From Oleisolibacter albus (lineage in GTDB: Bacteria > Pseudomonadota > Alphaproteobacteria > Azospirillales > Azospirillaceae), in NCBI RefSeq assembly GCF_003336875.1, contig NZ_QGNJ01000006.1:1-64000 (forward strand): 64,000 nt of DNA, written 5' to 3'. The position numbers and the translations under genes were made by a program. The stretch's first letter is position 1. Every line of letters starts with the position of its first letter. Below are positions 1 through 8,404 of this stretch, piece by piece. The notes under the pieces are model-generated. The model was not told the origin of the DNA. It did not search any database and saw only the letters and a list, made by a program, of their open reading frames with translations.

Positions 1-350
1 CAGCTACAGCATCGTCGGCAGCGCGGCCACGGGCTCGGGCCTGTCGAACTACAGCATCACCTATGTGGACGGCACGCTGACGGTCAATCCGGCGGCGCTG
101 ACCATCAGCGTGGGCAATGCCAGCAAGACCTACGGCGCCAGCGCCAGCCTCAGCGGCTACAGCGCCAGCGGTCTGGTCAATGGCGACAGCATCAGCGGCC
201 TGTCGCTGGTCAGCAGCGGGTCGGGCACGGCGGCCGGCGTCGGCAGCTACAGCATCGTCGGCAGCGCGGCCACGGGCTCGGGCCTGTCGAACTACAGCAT
301 CACCTATGTCGACGGCACGCTGACGGTCAATCCGGCGGCGCTGACCATCA
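1..350 (+). repeat. Tandem 243-bp coding repeat
   Basis: Bases 1-107 recur at 244-350 with one difference (gtg versus gtc in the YVDG codons). The offset is 243 bp, i.e. 81 codons, one MBG repeat unit. Near-identity at DNA level points to recent duplication or gene conversion, and more copies probably lie upstream of the window. Confidence 0.85.
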
Positions 351-925
351 CGGCCGGTGATCTCAGCAAGATGGCGGGCACCAACGTGGTGCTGACGGCT
401 TACAGCGCCTTCGGCCTGGTCAATGGCGATACCGTGTCCGGCGTGGTGCTGAGCAGCTTGGGGGTGACGGCCGGCGCCGCGCCAGGGACTTATGCCATCG
501 TGGCACGCGATGCCACGGGCACGGGGCTCGGCAATTACATCATCCGCTATCAGGATGGCACGCTGACGGTAACCGCGGCTCCGACCCTGACCACGGCCGC
601 CGTGCAGCGGATCGTGGTGACGGCTGCCGTTCCGCCCGTGACCGCCGCGCCTCCGGCCGCCCCGACGGGGGGCGGCACGGCACCGGTCGGGACCGGTGCC
701 ACTTCGTCTGGCGGCGGCACGGCGTCCGGAGGAGCCCCGGCCGATGCCGGCGGTGGGGGGACGACGACCGTCGACACCGCATCGGCCGCGACCGGCGAGG
801 GGAAAGGGGTCAGCGGTGATGCGCTTCCCATTCTTGTCAGCGGTACCGATAATACGGTCTACAGCCAGATCCAGATGACCACCGATCCTATCAAGGGCAC
901 GCAGAACGATGAGCGTCAGCAATAA
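2..925 (+). CDS. MBG-repeat adhesin/haemagglutinin-like protein, C-terminal part (5' end outside window)
   Basis: The reading frame is open at the window edge, so only the last ~307 residues are seen. It holds tandem MBG/YDG-type beta repeats, with the marker ITYVDGTLTVNPAAL occurring twice and a diverged third unit ending YQDGTLTV. The first two visible units are 81 residues apart and nearly identical in DNA, while the last has drifted. After residue ~185 the protein becomes a low-complexity Pro/Ala/Gly/Thr tail and ends in a short polar segment. Such repeats are usual in large secreted filamentous-haemagglutinin-type adhesins of Gram-negative bacteria, so a surface adhesin is likely. The secretion domain would be in the missing N-terminal part. 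The stop overlaps the next gene by 17 bases, suggesting co-transcription and translational coupling. Confidence 0.75.
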   Translation, partial: SYSIVGSAATGSGLSNYSITYVDGTLTVNPAALTISVGNASKTYGASASLSGYSASGLVNGDSISGLSLVSSGSGTAAGVGSYSIVGSAATGSGLSNYSITYVDGTLTVNPAALTITAGDLSKMAGTNVVLTAYSAFGLVNGDTVSGVVLSSLGVTAGAAPGTYAIVARDATGTGLGNYIIRYQDGTLTVTAAPTLTTAAVQRIVVTAAVPPVTAAPPAAPTGGGTAPVGTGATSSGGGTASGGAPADAGGGGTTTVDTASAATGEGKGVSGDALPILVSGTDNTVYSQIQMTTDPIKGTQNDERQQ

Positions 926-2648
926 CACCGATCTGTCCATCCCCATCGTCGAGCGGAGCGGGGCGGTGCTGATGGAGATCGGCCGCCGCGTTCCCGCCTT
1001 TGCCCAGGGTCTGCACCTGCAATCGACCGGTCAGCTGGATCAGGCGCGTCAGGTCTTCCTGCAACTGGCGGAACGGCCGGAGCTGACGGCGCCGGCCCTG
1101 CACCAGCTGGGCGTGATCGCCGCCTTTCAGGGCGATAATGGCCGGGCTGCCGGTCTGTTCGACCATGCCGTGAAGCTGGAGCCGGCGGAGCCGCTCTATT
1201 ACTGCTCGCTGGGCACGGTGTTCGAGCGCATGGGCGACCTGCCGCGCGCCGTCGCCGCCATGATCAATCTGGCGGTGATGCTGCAGACCCAGGGCAAGCA
1301 TGAGGACGCGATCCCGCTCTACCGCCGTATCCTGCATCTGTCGCCACTGTGCTATTCAGCCTGGGTCAATATGGGCACGGGTCTGGCGTGGATTGGCCGC
1401 GCACGCGAAGCGGTGGTGCCCCTGATGATCGGGGTGATCCTGTTCGGACGCCTGCTGCCGGAAGCGCGGGAGCTGTCTGGCCGCCTGTTGAGCGATATCG
1501 GCGACCGGCTGCCGGAGCTGACGGCGGCCCTCGCCGTGCTGCCCGAGGGCACGCCCGAGGGGCGGCTTGAACGGCTGGAAGAGGTGCTGCAGACCTTGGA
1601 CAAGGCACTGCGCACGGCGGGCTTCATCGATGCCACCGCCGCGTCGCTGACCGTGGCGCTGAAGCTGGCGCCCGGCAATGCGCTGGCCCGCTGGAACCAT
1701 TCTCTGGCCTGTCTGGCCCGGGGCGATTATGCGCAGGGTTGGGCCGATTACGAATGGCGCTGGGTCTGGGACCAGTTCCCCGAGCCGCGCCGCATGCTGG
1801 GCGCCCCGCAATGGCGCGGCGAGGATCTGGTCGGCAAGCGCATCTATGTCTGGGGGGAGCAGGGCTTCGGCGACATCCTGCAATTCACGCCGCTGGCGCA
1901 GATCCTGGCCGACCGCCATGGCCCGGCGGAGGTGGTGCTGGAGGTGTCCGTGCCGCTGGTGCGCATGCTCTCCGCGGTGCTGGACCGGCCGGGCCTGCGC
2001 GTGATCGCCCGGCCCGACAATCCGCACCGGTTCGGTGTCGAGGAGAGCTTCGATTACCATATCCCGCTGTTGAGCCTGCCGCACTTCCTGTCGCTGCGTG
2101 TGCCCGACCTGCCGCTGCTGCCGGGCTGGCTGAAGCTGCCGGAGGCGGAAGTGGCGCGGGGCGCCACGCTGTTGCCGCCGGCCCTGCCGGGCAAGCGGCG
2201 CATCGGCGTGGTCTGGGCCGGGCGGCCGCAGCATTCCGAGGATGCGCGCCGCTCGCTGCCGCTGGCCCTGTTGGGCTCGGTGCTGGATGCCATCCCCGAT
2301 GCCCAGTGGATTTCACTGCAGGTGGGCAACCGGGCCGGTGATGCCTTGGCGTTCCGGGGCCGCTTGCACGATATGAGCGCGGCCCTGCAGGATTTCATCG
2401 ATACCGCCGCCGTGATCGCCAACCTGGATCATGTGGTGGCGGTGGACACCGGTGTGGCGCATCTGGCTGGTTCCATGGGCAAGCCGGTTTCGCTGCTGCT
2501 GGCCCATTCCGTTGATTGGCGCTGGGAGATCGGCACCACCACCTCTCCCTGGTATCCCAACCACCGTATCCATCGCCAGCCGGCGCTGGGGGACTGGGCC
2601 AGCGTCATCAACGCCTTGCGTGATGAGCATGCCGGGCTGACGGCCTAG
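909..2648 (+). CDS. TPR-containing glycosyltransferase family 9-like protein
   Basis: A 579-aa cytoplasmic protein. The N-terminal ~200 residues are TPR-like helical pairs (LHQLGVIAAFQGDNGRAAGLFDHAVKLEP region, then LPRAVAAMINLAVML and HEDAIPLYRRILHLSP). The C-terminal half has the ADP-heptosyltransferase-like GT9 fold seen in many alphaproteobacterial TPR-GT proteins: GWADYEWRW and GEQGFGDILQF near 285-325, then a second Rossmann half with RIGVVWAGRPQH, LDHVVAVDTGVAHLAGSMG and WRW near the end. The start codon lies inside the end of the upstream adhesin gene. The coupling suggests, as inference only, that it may glycosylate the adhesin or a related surface structure. The donor and acceptor cannot be told from sequence. 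Confidence 0.75.
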   Translation: MSVSNNTDLSIPIVERSGAVLMEIGRRVPAFAQGLHLQSTGQLDQARQVFLQLAERPELTAPALHQLGVIAAFQGDNGRAAGLFDHAVKLEPAEPLYYCSLGTVFERMGDLPRAVAAMINLAVMLQTQGKHEDAIPLYRRILHLSPLCYSAWVNMGTGLAWIGRAREAVVPLMIGVILFGRLLPEARELSGRLLSDIGDRLPELTAALAVLPEGTPEGRLERLEEVLQTLDKALRTAGFIDATAASLTVALKLAPGNALARWNHSLACLARGDYAQGWADYEWRWVWDQFPEPRRMLGAPQWRGEDLVGKRIYVWGEQGFGDILQFTPLAQILADRHGPAEVVLEVSVPLVRMLSAVLDRPGLRVIARPDNPHRFGVEESFDYHIPLLSLPHFLSLRVPDLPLLPGWLKLPEAEVARGATLLPPALPGKRRIGVVWAGRPQHSEDARRSLPLALLGSVLDAIPDAQWISLQVGNRAGDALAFRGRLHDMSAALQDFIDTAAVIANLDHVVAVDTGVAHLAGSMGKPVSLLLAHSVDWRWEIGTTTSPWYPNHRIHRQPALGDWASVINALRDEHAGLTA

Positions 2649-2866
2649 GCGCCGCGGTCGGCTGTCCCGCATACCCGTCCCCACGGTCGGGCCGGCCATG
2701 GCGCTGCCTGCTTCGAAACGCGCAGGGGCAGATTCGACCCGGCAGGATTTGCCGGGTCTGGTCCATGGCGCCCACCCCCATGCGGGAAAGCCAGGTGCTG
2801 TCCTGGCCGATCCTCTGGCCCCGTTCTTGCTGGTCATGGGTGGAACACAGCCAGTGGGGGTGGGCC

Positions 2867-3310
2867 ATGATTACTGTTCACGGAATGCCGCTGACCAGCG
2901 GCAGCTTCAGCCGGCCGCTGACGGCCGAGCGCACCACCGCCGAACGCACCACGGCAGACGCCGCCGGGACCGAGGCGGCGGATACCAACCGCCGCTGGTC
3001 GTCTTCGGCCAGCACGGCCGCGGATCTGGCGGCGCCGGCGTGGAGCGGTGGGACGGAGGAGACCGGCAAGGGCGCGACCACCTCCAGCAAGGCGGTCGAC
3101 GACTTTCTGAAATACATGAAGATGACACCCGAGGAGCGGGTGCATGAGGCCATGCTGAAGAAGCTGGGCCTGAGCGAGGAGGAGTTCCAGGCCCTGTCAC
3201 CGGAGAAGCGTGCGGCCCTGGAAGAGAGCTTCGCCAAGACCATGCAGCAGGAAATGGAACAGCAGGCCAGGAAAGGCAAACCCGGCCAGATCGCCGATTT
3301 TTCCGTCTGA
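2867..3310 (+). CDS. Hypothetical protein, 147 aa
   Basis: Not recognised. I chose the ATG preceded by a purine-rich GTGGGGGTGGG stretch; the frame stays open further upstream but that part reads like non-coding sequence. The N-terminal half is Thr/Ala/Ser-rich and probably disordered. The C-terminal half is charged and helical (TPEERVHEAMLKKLGLSEEE, then LSPEKRAALEESF), with a Met/Gln-rich coil. No signal peptide or membrane segment is visible. It is followed by another small unknown gene on the same strand. Confidence 0.6.
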   Translation: MITVHGMPLTSGSFSRPLTAERTTAERTTADAAGTEAADTNRRWSSSASTAADLAAPAWSGGTEETGKGATTSSKAVDDFLKYMKMTPEERVHEAMLKKLGLSEEEFQALSPEKRAALEESFAKTMQQEMEQQARKGKPGQIADFSV

Positions 3311-3342
3311 TCCTGTCGCGCGCCCATCGGAGGGTCACACCC

Positions 3343-3579
3343 ATGCCCCAGATTCCGGCCGATGACGTCGCCGCCCGGCGGTACCGCTATTACCGGGTCG
3401 GACGACGGCTGCTGCGGGTGGCGTCTGATGCCGAGGGACAGGTGCGGTCGGCGGAAATTTGGAGCCGCGCCGATCGCGGCTTCACCATCGACAACCGTTA
3501 TCTTACCCGCATTGAGCGCGGCGAGGCGGTGGAGGAGCTGACCTTCGCCGACTTTCTGCGCGCCATCAACGAGGACTGA
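3343..3579 (+). CDS. Hypothetical protein, 78 aa
   Basis: A small basic protein without a family I recognise. It is rich in Arg, Tyr and Asp (RRYRYYRVGRRLLRV near residue 15) and ends in an acidic segment (FADFLRAINED). A GGAGGGT sequence sits 8 bases before the ATG. It follows the 147-aa gene by 32 bases, so the two may be co-transcribed. No membrane segment is seen. Confidence 0.6.
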   Translation: MPQIPADDVAARRYRYYRVGRRLLRVASDAEGQVRSAEIWSRADRGFTIDNRYLTRIERGEAVEELTFADFLRAINED

Positions 3580-3686
3580 GCCGCCGGGACGCCCCGCCGA
3601 TCCGGGAACGCTGACCGGCGTTTGCCGCGGGTTGGCGTGGGGCAGGCAGGCTTTTATGGTCCCCCGGCCGGATGGGTGGGGCGGAC

Positions 3687-4439
3687 ATGATGCTGGAGCA
3701 GCAAACATCCTTGGGACCCGCGGGCACCGGGCGGGCATCTCCCTGGCGTCAGGCCGGGCTGTTGAGCCTGCCGATCCTGGCGGGCTATGTGCCGATCGGT
3801 GTCGGATTCGGGCTGTTGTGGGTGCAGCAGGGATTGCCGGGCTGGGCCGCCCCCTTGCTGGCGCTGCTGGTCTATGCGGGTGCCGCCCAGTTCCTGGCGG
3901 CCGGCATGATCGCGGCTGGGCAGGGGCCGATGGAGGTTGCCCTGGCCGCGCTGGTGCTGAACGCCCGCCATCTCGTCTATGGGCTGGCCTTCCTGGACCG
4001 TTTCCACGGCTGGAGCGCGGCCAAGGCCTATTTCGCCTTCGCCCTGACCGATGAGACCTATGCCGTGCTGTCCGCCCATCGTCCGGTGCGTGGCGGGGAG
4101 GATGCGGAGGACGGGCTGTTGTGGCGGGTGGCCCTGCTGAACCATGGCTATTGGGTGCTGGGGTGTACGCTGGGTGCGGCGGCGGGGCATGTGCTGCCCC
4201 CCGGTCTGAAGGGATTGGATTTCGCCCTGACCGCCCTGTTCCTGGTGCTGCTGCTGGAGCAGGTGCGCAGCCGGCGCAAGGCCGTGGCCGCGGCGCTGGC
4301 CGGCAGCATCGCCGCCATCGGGGTGCTGCTGCTCGGCAGCGGCAACACGCTGCTGCCGATCCTGGCCGTGGCGCTGGCGGCCGTGGCCGCTTTCGGGCGC
4401 GGCATGGGGACGGGTCCGATGCGGGAGGTGGGGCCGTGA
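3687..4439 (+). CDS. azlC: AzlC-family branched-chain amino acid exporter, large subunit
   Basis: A 250-aa integral membrane protein, the large subunit of the AzlCD (YgaZH-type) exporter for branched-chain amino acids and analogues. Family marks include the GYVPIGVGFGLL segment, VYAGAAQFLAAGM around residue 65, and LNARHLVYGL around 93, followed by several more hydrophobic helices. I prefer the ATG at 3687, preceded by GGGTGGGGCGG, over the ATG at 3672. The stop overlaps the azlD GTG start by 3 bases, the usual coupled arrangement. A role in amino-acid export is known for the family; the exact substrate here is inferred. Confidence 0.9.
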   Translation: MMLEQQTSLGPAGTGRASPWRQAGLLSLPILAGYVPIGVGFGLLWVQQGLPGWAAPLLALLVYAGAAQFLAAGMIAAGQGPMEVALAALVLNARHLVYGLAFLDRFHGWSAAKAYFAFALTDETYAVLSAHRPVRGGEDAEDGLLWRVALLNHGYWVLGCTLGAAAGHVLPPGLKGLDFALTALFLVLLLEQVRSRRKAVAAALAGSIAAIGVLLLGSGNTLLPILAVALAAVAAFGRGMGTGPMREVGP

Positions 4440-4762
4440 CGACCGGCATGCTGTTGCTGACCACGGCACTGATGCTGCTTGGCACCGTGATCTGCCGCTT
4501 TCTGCCCTTCCTGCTGGGCGGGCGTCTGGGCAGTCCGGCCTGGCGACAGGTCTTTGTCGAGCTGTTCCCGCCGGCGGTGATGGCCGTGCTGATCGTCTAT
4601 CTGGGCGGTGGCAGCGTCGATGCCGCCCGACCGGTGCAACTGGCCCAGGCGGCCGGGGCCTTGACCACCGTGGCCGCACATCTGCTGTTCCGCAGCCTGC
4701 TGGTGTCTGTCGGCAGCGGCACGCTGGTCTGCATGGGGGTGCAGGCCTTCTGGCCCGGCTGA
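4436..4762 (+). CDS. azlD: AzlD-family branched-chain amino acid exporter, small subunit
   Basis: A 108-aa protein with three or four membrane helices, typical in length for AzlD. The GTG start at 4436 shares GTGA with the azlC stop, giving translational coupling. It carries the family-typical CRFLPFLLGG segment near residue 20 and an aliphatic C-terminal helix. It should act only as a complex with AzlC in the inner membrane. The longer open frame upstream of this start is antiparallel noise inside azlC. Confidence 0.88.
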   Translation: MTTGMLLLTTALMLLGTVICRFLPFLLGGRLGSPAWRQVFVELFPPAVMAVLIVYLGGGSVDAARPVQLAQAAGALTTVAAHLLFRSLLVSVGSGTLVCMGVQAFWPG

Positions 4763-4904
4763 GGCTTGGCCGGGAGCGGACCACGGGGATTGAGGGGGCA
4801 AGGCCGGGCCGCGACAGCGCGCCCCGCCAGGCCTCTTCAACCGCGGGCCGCGCCTCTGTATGGTGGCGGTGCTTTCCATCCGCTGTTCCTGCGAAGATCC
4901 CGCC

Positions 4905-6200
4905 ATGAGCTATTTCCCGCGCTGGAGCCCGACCACGTCGGGTGAGGTGGCGCCCGACCAGCGCCTGCCCTGGTGGCAGACCCTGGTGATGGGCATTCAG
5001 CATGTGGTCGCCATGTTCGGCGCCACGGCCCTGGCCCCGATCCTGATGGGCTTCGATCCCAACACCGCCATCTTCTTTTCCGGCATCGGCACGCTGATCT
5101 TCTTCGTGCTGACCGGGGGCCGGCTGCCCAGCTATCTCGGCTCCAGCTTCGTCTTCATCGCCGTAGTCATCGGCGCCACCGGCTATGGCGGCAGCGGGCC
5201 GAATCCGTCCATTCCCGTGGCCCTGGGCGGCATCATCGCCGCCGGTGCCCTGTACACCATCATCGGGCTGGTGGTGCATGCCGCCGGGACCGGCTGGGTG
5301 GAGCGGCTGATGCCGCCGGTGGTGACCGGCGCCATCGTGGCGGCCATCGGGCTGAACCTGGCGCCCATCGCCGTCAAGGATGTGTCGGGCGGCGGCTTCG
5401 ACAGCATCGTCGGGCTGGTCACCATCGCCGCCGTGGCCCTGGTGGCGGTGCGCGGCCGCGGCTGGCCGCGGCGTCTGCCGATCCTCATCGGCGCCGTGGT
5501 CGGCTATGGGCTGTATCTGGCGGGGGCCAACGGCTTCGGCCTGTCCAAGGCCATCGACTTTTCCGGTGTGGCCGCGGCGCCCTGGTTCGGCCTGCCGACC
5601 TTCGTGGCACCGGTGTTCCAGCCGGCGGCCATCGGCCTGATCGCACCGGTCGCCATCATCCTGGTGGCGGAGAATCTGGGACATGTGAAGGCGCTGGCGG
5701 CCATGACCGGCCGCAATTTCGACCCGCTGATCGGCCGCGCCTTCATCGCCGACGGGCTGGCCACCATGCTGTCGGCCAGCGGCGGCGGTACCGGCGTCAC
5801 CACCTATGCCGAGAATATGGGCGTGATGGCGGTGACGCGCATCTATTCCACCCTGGTGTTCGTGGTGGCGGCGCTGGTGGCGCTGCTGCTGGGCTTCTCG
5901 CCGAAGTTCGGGGCACTGATCCTGACGCTGCCGGCCCCGGTCATCGGCGGGCTGGCGCTGGTGGTGTTCGGGCTGATCGCCGCCACCGGCGGCCGCATCT
6001 GGGTGCTGAACAAGGTGGATTTCGCCAAGGCCCGCAACCTGATCACCGTGGCCGTGGCGTTGACGGCGGGGGCGGGGGACCTGACCCTGCATCTGGGCGG
6101 CTTCACCCTGGGCGGCATCGGCACCGCCACCTTCGGTGCCATCCTGCTCTATCACCTGCTGGGCGGCGCCCCGGCGGAGGCGGAAGACCCGCCGATCTGA
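4905..6200 (+). CDS. rutG: RutG-like pyrimidine permease (NCS2, uracil/xanthine permease family)
   Basis: A 431-aa polytopic NCS2 transporter. The start at 4905 (MSYFPRW) puts the conserved VAPDQRLPWWQT segment near residue 16, as in E. coli RutG. Close matches to RutG-type signatures run through the protein: GIQHVVAMFGATALAPILMG, GGRLPSYLGSSF, RLMPPVVTGAIV, LVAENLGHVKA, GGGTGVTTYAENMGVMAV and GGFTLGGIGTATFGAILL. It should be a proton-coupled uracil or pyrimidine importer. No rutABCDEF genes are next to it, so it may serve salvage rather than the Rut degradation pathway. The gene symbol rests on similarity only. Confidence 0.85.
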   Translation: MSYFPRWSPTTSGEVAPDQRLPWWQTLVMGIQHVVAMFGATALAPILMGFDPNTAIFFSGIGTLIFFVLTGGRLPSYLGSSFVFIAVVIGATGYGGSGPNPSIPVALGGIIAAGALYTIIGLVVHAAGTGWVERLMPPVVTGAIVAAIGLNLAPIAVKDVSGGGFDSIVGLVTIAAVALVAVRGRGWPRRLPILIGAVVGYGLYLAGANGFGLSKAIDFSGVAAAPWFGLPTFVAPVFQPAAIGLIAPVAIILVAENLGHVKALAAMTGRNFDPLIGRAFIADGLATMLSASGGGTGVTTYAENMGVMAVTRIYSTLVFVVAALVALLLGFSPKFGALILTLPAPVIGGLALVVFGLIAATGGRIWVLNKVDFAKARNLITVAVALTAGAGDLTLHLGGFTLGGIGTATFGAILLYHLLGGAPAEAEDPPI

Positions 6201-6224
6201 ACCCGTGCCCCGATCGTCTGCCGA

Positions 6225-7172
6225 TCAGGGCGCGACAGCCGCCTCCAGGGCCGGACGCAGCGAGGCGGTCAGGGCCGGCCCATGGTCCAGGCCGGGGAAT
6301 TCCTGATAGCGGGCGGACAGGCCGGGCAGGCGGCCCAGCCGTTCCGCCAGCAGGCGCGGGCCATCGGCCGGCGCTTCGGCGCGGCCGGCCGGCGCCGGCC
6401 GGCCGGGGGTGGTCCGGTCGCCGCGGCCCTTGCCCTCGCTGTCGCCGCGGGTGACCAACAGCCGGACCTTGGTTCCGGCGGGAAGGCCGGCGAACCGGGC
6501 CTCCTCCGCCAGCAGGGCGCCATCATGCCACCACAGCGACGGGCTGGCGGCGATGTAGGTCTGGAAGCTGCCCGGCCGGGTGAACAGGGTGTGCAGCACC
6601 AACACGCCGCCGAAGGAATGGCCCCACAGGGCCTGGCGCCGCGGGTCGATGACGGCCTGCTGCGCCACCCAGGGCTTCACCTGCATCTCGATCAGGTCGA
6701 GGAACTGGTCGGCGCCGCCGCCTTTGCGGCCCCGGGCCGCATCGGCCATGGTCGGCTGCTCGCCCGGCACCGGCGGGGTGTAGTCGTAGCTGCGGGCCAC
6801 CACGTCGAACCGCAGCGGCGTCTCATAGCCGAGCGCCACCAGCACCGGCGGGCCGGCCCGGTCCATGGCCTGCAGATCGGTCTCGGTGATGCCGCCCAGG
6901 GCGGCGTTGCCATCCAGCAGGTAGAGCACGGGATAGCCGGCGGCCGGGGCCGGCCGGTTCGGCACCCCGATCTGGATGCGGTAATGCCGCTCGCCGTCCG
7001 CCGAGTCCAGGCGCAGGGTCTTGAAGCTGTAGAAGGCGGAGCCGGTGTCGGCGATGGTGGGCGGGGCCGGGCTGCTGAGATCGGGTTGGGCCAGGGCCGG
7101 GGCGGACAGCAGCAGCCCCGACAGGGCCAGGAGGTGCAAGGCCGCACGGCGGCTGCTGGCGAAACGGAACAT
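6225..7172 (-). CDS. Periplasmic alpha/beta-hydrolase esterase (IroE/Fes-like)
   Basis: A 315-aa secreted esterase. Residues 1-29 form a signal peptide (Arg-rich start, long Leu/Ala core, APALAQ cleavage region). The fold begins with YPVLYLLDGNAAL near 80, and the nucleophile elbow is GHSFGG with Ser186. A probable catalytic His sits in the LDHGPA segment near the end. This is the putative-esterase (PF00756-like) family, whose periplasmic members of IroE type hydrolyse enterobactin- or salmochelin-type trilactones. No siderophore receptor adjoins it, so siderophore hydrolysis is only one possibility. It is divergent from the dehydrogenase pair. Confidence 0.75.
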   Translation of the reverse strand: MFRFASSRRAALHLLALSGLLLSAPALAQPDLSSPAPPTIADTGSAFYSFKTLRLDSADGERHYRIQIGVPNRPAPAAGYPVLYLLDGNAALGGITETDLQAMDRAGPPVLVALGYETPLRFDVVARSYDYTPPVPGEQPTMADAARGRKGGGADQFLDLIEMQVKPWVAQQAVIDPRRQALWGHSFGGVLVLHTLFTRPGSFQTYIAASPSLWWHDGALLAEEARFAGLPAGTKVRLLVTRGDSEGKGRGDRTTPGRPAPAGRAEAPADGPRLLAERLGRLPGLSARYQEFPGLDHGPALTASLRPALEAAVAP

Positions 7173-7436
7173 GAGTCATCTCTCCCCGATCAGGCCGCGG
7201 CGGCCACCACTGCCTACCTGCCGCAAGTGCGAGTGATTTGCAATCCTGTCGGGCCGAGAGGGGCGTCCTGTCGCAACTGCCCCGAAAGCCGAGCCGGCGG
7301 GCGCCCGGTGGCGTTACCGATCCCGGGCGCGTGAACAAGCGGGCATGCCGGACCGTCTTCAAGAACGTATGTCGGCAGGTGTGGAGCGTTCAGCGTGGAT
7401 CGGGACAGAGAACAGGAGGGCAATGCGGCGGAGACC

Positions 7437-8390
7437 ATGCGGGCGGCCGTGGTCACGGGGCCGGGGCGGATCGAGGTCCGGGCGGTGCCGCTGCCCCGGC
7501 CGGGGCCGGGGCAGGTGCGGGTGAAGCTGGAAGGCTGCGGCGTCTGCGCTTCCAACCTCACCCCCTGGGAGGGGCCGGACTGGATGACGTTTCCGACCGA
7601 GCCGGGGGCCCTGGGCCATGAGGGCTGGGGCGTGATCGACGCGCTGGGCGAGGGGGTCGGCGGCCTGTCCGTGGGGGACCGGGTGGCGGCGCTGTCCTAC
7701 AGGGCCTATGCCGAGTATGACCTGGCCGAGGCCGACGCGGTGGTGCCGCTGCCGCCGGCCCTGGCGGACCAGCCCTTCCCCGGCGAGCCGCTGGGCTGCG
7801 CCATGAACATCTTCCAGCGCAGCGACATCCAGGCCGGCCAGACCGTGGCCATCATCGGCATCGGCTTCCTGGGCGCCCTTCTGACCAGGCTGGCCAGCGA
7901 CGCCGGGGCACGGGTCATCGCCATTTCCCGCCGGGCCTGTTCCCTGGATGTGGCCCGGTCCATGGGGGCGGCCGAGACCATCGTCCTGGACGACCATCAC
8001 GGCATCATCGCCCGGGTCAAGGATCTGACCGGCGGGGCCTTCTGCGACCGGGTGATCGAGGCGGTGGGCAAGCAATGGCCGCTGGATCTGGCGGCGGAAC
8101 TGACGCGGGAACGCGGCCGGCTGATCGTGGCCGGCTATCATCAGGACGGGCCGCGCCAGGTGAACATGTGGCTGTGGAACTGGCGCGGCATCGACGTCAT
8201 CAATGCCCATGAGCGCGACCCCAAAGCCTATATCCACGGCATCCGCGTCGCCGTGGCCGCCGTGGCCGCCGGCCGGCTGGACCCCGGGGCGCTTTACACC
8301 CACCGCTATCCGCTGGATCGGCTTGACGAGGCACTGAACGATACGCGCGACCGGCCGGACGGCTTCCTCAAGGCGCTGGTGACCCTGTGA
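7437..8390 (+). CDS. Zinc-type medium-chain dehydrogenase/reductase
   Basis: A 317-aa MDR-family oxidoreductase. The start at 7437 gives the usual MRAAVVTGPGRIEV opening, with GGAG four bases upstream. An N-terminal GroES-like domain has the catalytic-zinc region (GCGVCASN, Cys37, and GHEGWG near 58), followed by a Rossmann domain with GIGFLGALL near 140. The four-Cys structural zinc loop found in classic alcohol dehydrogenases is absent, making the protein shorter than usual. The substrate is unknown. It is immediately followed by a Gfo/Idh/MocA oxidoreductase, a pairing common in sugar or cyclitol modification, so a polyol or sugar is likely. Confidence 0.8.
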   Translation: MRAAVVTGPGRIEVRAVPLPRPGPGQVRVKLEGCGVCASNLTPWEGPDWMTFPTEPGALGHEGWGVIDALGEGVGGLSVGDRVAALSYRAYAEYDLAEADAVVPLPPALADQPFPGEPLGCAMNIFQRSDIQAGQTVAIIGIGFLGALLTRLASDAGARVIAISRRACSLDVARSMGAAETIVLDDHHGIIARVKDLTGGAFCDRVIEAVGKQWPLDLAAELTRERGRLIVAGYHQDGPRQVNMWLWNWRGIDVINAHERDPKAYIHGIRVAVAAVAAGRLDPGALYTHRYPLDRLDEALNDTRDRPDGFLKALVTL

Positions 8391-8404
8391 GCCGGGAGAT
8401 TGCG

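Noticed and set aside
3654-6155. 833-codon minus-strand open frame across azlC, azlD and rutG
   Set aside because: Its product is a Gln/His/Arg/Gly-rich low-complexity sequence typical of antisense frames in high-GC genes; the plus-strand proteins have clear families.
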